From positions 38,095,858 to 38,159,857 of the forward strand of contig NC_087071.1 in the NCBI RefSeq assembly GCF_963678635.1: a stretch of 64,000 nucleotides of DNA, read 5' to 3'. The notes under the pieces are model-generated. The model saw nothing but the letters and a program-made list of their open reading frames with translations. It was not told the origin of the DNA and ran no database searches. The position numbers were made by a program, and so were the translations under genes. Shown here piece after piece: positions 60,499 to 64,000 of this stretch (position 1 is its first letter; the number at the start of each line of letters is the position of its first letter). The stretch comes from Symsagittifera roscoffensis. Taxonomy: Eukaryota; Xenacoelomorpha; Acoela; Convolutidae.

Positions 60499-61650
60499 TG
60501 ATCAGTTTTACTTTGGTTTTAATCTCTTTACAAACTTTTTTATTCCAAGCTCCGCTTGCCGTTTTTGATTTAAGTGACGGAATAAATTGTTTTCTTTATT
60601 TTTGACTACAAAATTCAAATATGGGAGGCTTGAAAAAATTTTCTTTTATATATTTTTCGACTATATTTAGGGTTACCGGTTTAGGGCTCCATTTAGATTT
60701 ATGTTTAATGGTTTATGGATCAATTTATGCTTAATAGTTTAGGGTTAAACCTCAACGTGACAACTAAAGGATGATTATTATGATTAGAGTGTCAAAATAA
60801 ATCGATGAAAAGGACTTGAACTTGAATCAGATGACGAGTGTTAGATCGCTCGGTGGAAAATATGTACAGCAGCAAAAGCACATCTCTAGATCAAAGTCTG
60901 ATCAATCAAAAGTGCCCAATAAACAGTAAAGATGGTAGTATTTTTGTTATGATGTGTTCTTCAGATAAAGGCGATGATCGTGATCAAAGAATGGACAAAA
61001 GGAAAAAAGATGATGTGCTTAGGGCTTATGGATTAGGGAAATGGAGAATGGAGAGGGCCGAAGAATTTAATGAATGGAGGGGGGGGGGTTGAGGTGAGTT
61101 AGTTTGGCTGTAAAAGAGATTTGGACAGTCATCAAGCGGAAAATTAAAAATTTCAGATAAGAAATTGAATGAACTGCCATCGTTCTTCAGTTTCACAGAT
61201 TAAAAAAGCTTCTTTCATTTGATCGATCATAGTTGTGATTTGTATCAATTTTATCATTCATTTTAACATTACGGTGAGATAATGATGTCGCATTTCATTA
61301 AATTTTTGCTGGGCTACAAAAAAGTCTTTAATAAATTTTTGCACATTGGTTTTCTCTAAAAAATCAAGCAAGACAATGTTACTTTTTAAAGCTGATTGAA
61401 GATGTTTGTTCACTCAATGAATGCAGTTGATTTAGGTCTCAGTTCACAATTGTAACCCACCGACAACACTCCCCTTTTCCCACTCTAGTACCCAAATCCA
61501 ATCAATCCAGATCGAGACTTGGATTGACTTCAAAGACGAAGCGACCTTTTCATTCTCTAATTCAATTTACTCAATTTTACTCTATTTCTCACAGCTCATG
61601 ATTTTCAGTATCATCATCATCAACATCAATAACAGCCTTTCGCCCCCAAG

Positions 61651-61811
61651 TGCAGAGCCAGATTTTGGTAAAATAAAAACTATTATAATTGCTAACCAGT
61701 GATGGTTTATGTTTATGTTTACTACTAATAAACTAGATCTAGCTGTGATTATTTTTACCTGCAATGTTTGCACCATGCTTGCTGTTGTTCCATCCCAAAT
61801 CTGGCTCTGCA
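61651..61811 (-). promoter_or_regulatory. Exon-intron inverted repeat spanning the C-clamp exon donor
   Basis: Exon positions 61,811-61,795 (TGCAGAGCCAGATTTGG on minus) are complementary to intron positions 61,668-61,651 (CCAAAATCTGGCTCTGCA), with one bulged base. The pre-mRNA could form a hairpin of about 17 bp. It would pair the start of the C-clamp exon and loop out the rest of it together with the splice donor at 61,758. A splicing role is inference. Confidence 0.6.
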
Positions 61812-61819
61812 TTTTTTGT
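61759..61819 (-). CDS. TCF/pangolin-like: TCF/LEF micro-exon encoding the first part of the C-clamp
   Basis: This 61-bp exon is bounded by CTTCTGTTTTAG (acceptor, AG at 61,821-61,820) and AG/GTAAAAAT (donor at 61,758). It enters needing one base and reads AC then KKCRARFGMEQQQAWCKHC plus AG. C-clamps of TCF proteins have the form KKCRARFG-W C-x2-C RRKKKC, which the next exon finishes in phase. Splicing AG onto A makes the Arg codon AGA, so all four cysteines line up. Because 61 is not a multiple of three, skipping it would shift the last exon into a frame ending at TGA after seven further codons. That would give a short tail without C-clamp, comparable to vertebrate B versus E tails. Confidence 0.88.
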
Positions 61820-63059
61820 CTAAAACAGAAGCTGATTTTTGGTTACCAAAAAACTGGTGAAAAAATGTTTAAAAAAATCAAATTCAAAACCATTGACTAC
61901 AAAAAAGGGACTTAGGCCAATAACTAGCCAAATTATAGAGAAGGCACGACTTAAGCCAATCAGAATTGAGATAAGAAAACAAAAATTCGAAATATTTTAT
62001 TTTATGACTCAAGAACGTGTCTGTCTACTTTTTGCTACGTAACCAAAAAAAGTTCTAGATATTTCCAGAGTCTTCGTTTAGTCTGTTGTTTATTGTTTCA
62101 AAAATTAGGGTTGTCAATCAAACTATTAACTGGATGTGTACTTATTTTGAACACTATCAATACTCTTTGATCAAAACTTTTCCTTTCATTTGATTTGTTA
62201 TTTGCGGTTCACTTTTTCACCACATGGCATGAAATGAGCGGTTAATTTGAATGTGAATGACATGTTTTGATTGACAGCTGCCGTTCTGTTAAACGTGACC
62301 AAAGTGGAACATGATCAAAGAGAGAGGCCTTTGAAGTGCCGACATCAGTCGCTTTCACTTCACAAGAGAGATACAGACACTTCAAAGGTTCTTTCAACTC
62401 GCCGACCGATCAAAGCGCACTTCATTGATCTGTTGGAGATCAGAGACGAAAAGAGAGATCACACCACCACCAGAATACAGCAGATCCCCTTTTTCTCTTT
62501 CCTGAAGTATTTCTGTATCTTTGTCCATATCTCCCCCTGTTCCCTTTCAAGTTTTCTGCACTCTTCCCGGAAATTCAGGATTTTTAGCCGTCTTTGAAAT
62601 TTTTAAAACGTATAAATTTAGCGCAACTCTCCGAAGTCTTTTTTTATAATAGACACAGTAGCGTGCCGAGAGAGACAGAGGGGGCGTGGGTAGAAAAACA
62701 ATTTACCCACTCTACTCTGGATGCCAAATTTAAAACTCAATTTAACCTGAAAACCTCAGAGCCTGAAAACCTCAATTAAAAAAAAACTTTTTCACCTTTC
62801 AGACTTTTGGGGATACCGCGAGCCGAAAAGTTGGCGGAATGGATTTTCTAGGGTTATCGTCTTTTTGGTTATACTTCCCCTAAAAGATGCAAAATTAAAA
62901 CTTTATTATGAAATTGGATTGAAATTACTCAAATATTCAGGCTGATATCAAGGGCGGATCTAGGATTTTCTCCGGGAAGGGATTTTCAAAAATATTGGCC
63001 TTTTTTTGTTTAGGTCGTTCAAATTTAAAAAAAAACAGGCCAAAGAAGCGTTTTGAAGC
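61820..63059 (-). other. TCF intron upstream of the C-clamp exon
   Basis: No HMG-box exon is seen on minus in this stretch; the site cluster above is the only feature. Confidence 0.5.
62165..62415. promoter_or_regulatory. Cluster of five CTTTGWW (TCF/LEF-type) sites
   Basis: Sites lie at 62,165-62,171 (ctttgat), 62,314-62,320 (atcaaag), 62,329-62,335 (ctttgaa), 62,381-62,387 (ttcaaag) and 62,409-62,415 (atcaaag). They sit upstream of the C-clamp exon in a locally GC-richer block that also holds a 108-codon chance frame on plus. The core is short, so binding is not shown. Confidence 0.3.
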
Positions 63060-63089
63060 ATTTTTTGAAAAATTTTGACAAAAAAGATG

Positions 63090-63670
63090 CGTTTTTTTGG
63101 CGCGCGCACCTCCCTCAAAATTAGTATATATTGGTGCCAAAGGAGCCTTTAAAACTTTAGGGTCCGTCAGCCAAAAATGGATATCAGAAAATAGTACAAA
63201 GGGAGGACCCTTTGAGTCGGCAGGGTTCGAATCCCTGAATCCCCCCCCCCCAAAATCCGCCCTTGGCTGATATAAAGAGCGTTCAAGCAACTCAAAAATT
63301 CAAGAACCATTAAAAAGACATTTGGTCTAATTTTATCGAACTTGTTTAGAGATAAAATGGAAAAAAATGGAGAAATTAAACCGTTATGGGAGGGGGTGTT
63401 TGTGGAAGACCTTCCTTCTTTCACGGATTCCACCCCCAGACTACCCAAATGTTCCTGAAGTAGGGGATTTAAGGACTCCTTCCACACCAATCCCCCCACT
63501 CCCCCCCCCCCCCTTTCCCAGGAATTCGAGTACTTGCCGATCCAAAAGCTCCCCACTTTGTACTATTTTGAGCTATCCATTTTTGGCTGACCGACCCTAG
63601 ACTTTTTTCAAAAGCTGCCATGGGCGCCAATACATACTAGATTTGAGGGGGGAGCCAAAATAGTGTCTTT
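63090..63670. repeat. Inverted pair of repeats with C/G tracts
   Basis: About 63,100-63,270 is the inverse of about 63,480-63,665: agggtccgtcagccaaaaat and tagtacaaag are matched by atttttggctgaccgaccct and ctttgtacta. The left copy contains cagggttcgaatccctg, a perfect T-arm-like hairpin with a B box, followed by a run of C (63,241-63,251). The right copy has the decayed counterpart. A tRNA-derived SINE origin is possible. Confidence 0.7.
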
Positions 63671-64000
63671 ATGGTGGTTTATGAGAGTTCGGAAACTCAA
63701 TTTGGTCGACAACAATTTTGATCATTTTTTGAATCGAGAAACCTCTAGATCCTTTTCTGACTAGACGTTTGATTGATAGACCTTGACTATCGAAAAACAC
63801 CTTATTTGGGACAAGATGGCATTTTTTTAAACAATTTTCGTAGATTTTTTTAAACAAAAGCAACCCAACTTTTTAATTTTTTTTAAACCAGATTGCTTAG
63901 CATTGATTTTCTCATGCATTCCTGAAATCTGTTTTTGCCAATGTCCTGTTTAAGTTCTGGTTCGGTCGGCACAATAAGAGATAGTCGTCATTCAAACAGA

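Larger units (their letters stand above)
58157..61758 (-). other. TCF intron between C-clamp exon and last exon
   Basis: A 3.6-kb intron with GT at its 5' end and AG at its 3' end. It hosts two copies of the dispersed repeat (59,270 and 59,725). Plus-strand frames within it, such as 60,838-61,092, have no motif. Confidence 0.75.

Noticed and set aside
62271-62597. 108-codon plus ORF with mixed composition
   Set aside because: It lies antisense in a TCF intron, matches no family I know and lacks splice context; kept only as a possible regulatory patch.

Overview
The window is AT-rich genomic DNA from an invertebrate animal. It has long introns and few genes, and fragments of several retro- and DNA-transposon classes fill most of it. 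Spliced genes, a Tcf/Lef-type gene with a C-clamp, Polinton/Maverick genes, BEL/Pao, Ty1/copia and LINE remnants all point to a metazoan. I cannot place it to phylum. One assembly gap of 200 N lies at 17,792-17,991.

Host genes. I support two, both on the minus strand. (1) A caspase-like (clan CD) exon at 40,361-40,937 and an exon with a DUF7477-like beta-repeat region at 16,816-17,699 share a strand and have matching splice phase. They read as one gene of about 486 residues, interrupted by a 22.7-kb intron that holds BEL, foldback, minisatellite and other repeats. A decayed second copy of the last exon lies at 11,732-12,630. (2) The 3' end of a TCF/LEF (pangolin-type) gene: a 61-bp micro-exon at 61,759-61,819 encodes the first three cysteines of a C-clamp, and a last exon at 57,397-58,156 completes the motif and adds a long N/Q/A/G-rich tail. 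The HMG-box exons should lie beyond position 64,000.

Layout. 1-2,880: about 2.4 tandem copies of a 1,218-bp unit carrying broken pieces of the N-terminal region of a Polinton-type DNA polymerase (minus). 4,890-8,830: a decayed Polinton gene block on plus (integrase, minor-capsid-like, small basic protein, major capsid, cysteine protease). 7,955-12,715 and 12,985-17,791: a 4.7-kb tandem duplication carrying the Polinton tail, a minisatellite and the DUF7477 exon. 18-22.4 kb: repeats and unassigned DNA. 22.5-24.2 kb: a foldback element with a nested dispersed repeat. 24.4-26.6 kb: unrecognised coding-like DNA. 29.25-30.24 kb: a 30-bp minisatellite. 30.9-33.5 kb: a BEL/Pao relic. 34.5-34.8 kb: a retroelement fragment. 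42.5-45 kb: an LTR-flanked gag-like relic (minus). 46.65-48.9 kb: a Ty1/copia relic (minus). 50.1-50.45 kb: a LINE reverse transcriptase fragment (minus). 53.3, 59.3 and 59.7 kb: further copies of the dispersed repeat. 57.4-61.8 kb: the TCF gene end. 63.1-63.7 kb: an inverted pair of G/C-tract repeats.

Most likely undescribed items: the long-intron caspase-DUF7477 gene with its duplicated last exon; an exon-intron inverted repeat that could fold the TCF C-clamp exon into a hairpin loop; and a roughly 500-bp dispersed repeat whose best copy has a perfect 7-bp hairpin at each end. All calls come from reading the sequence; no database search was run.
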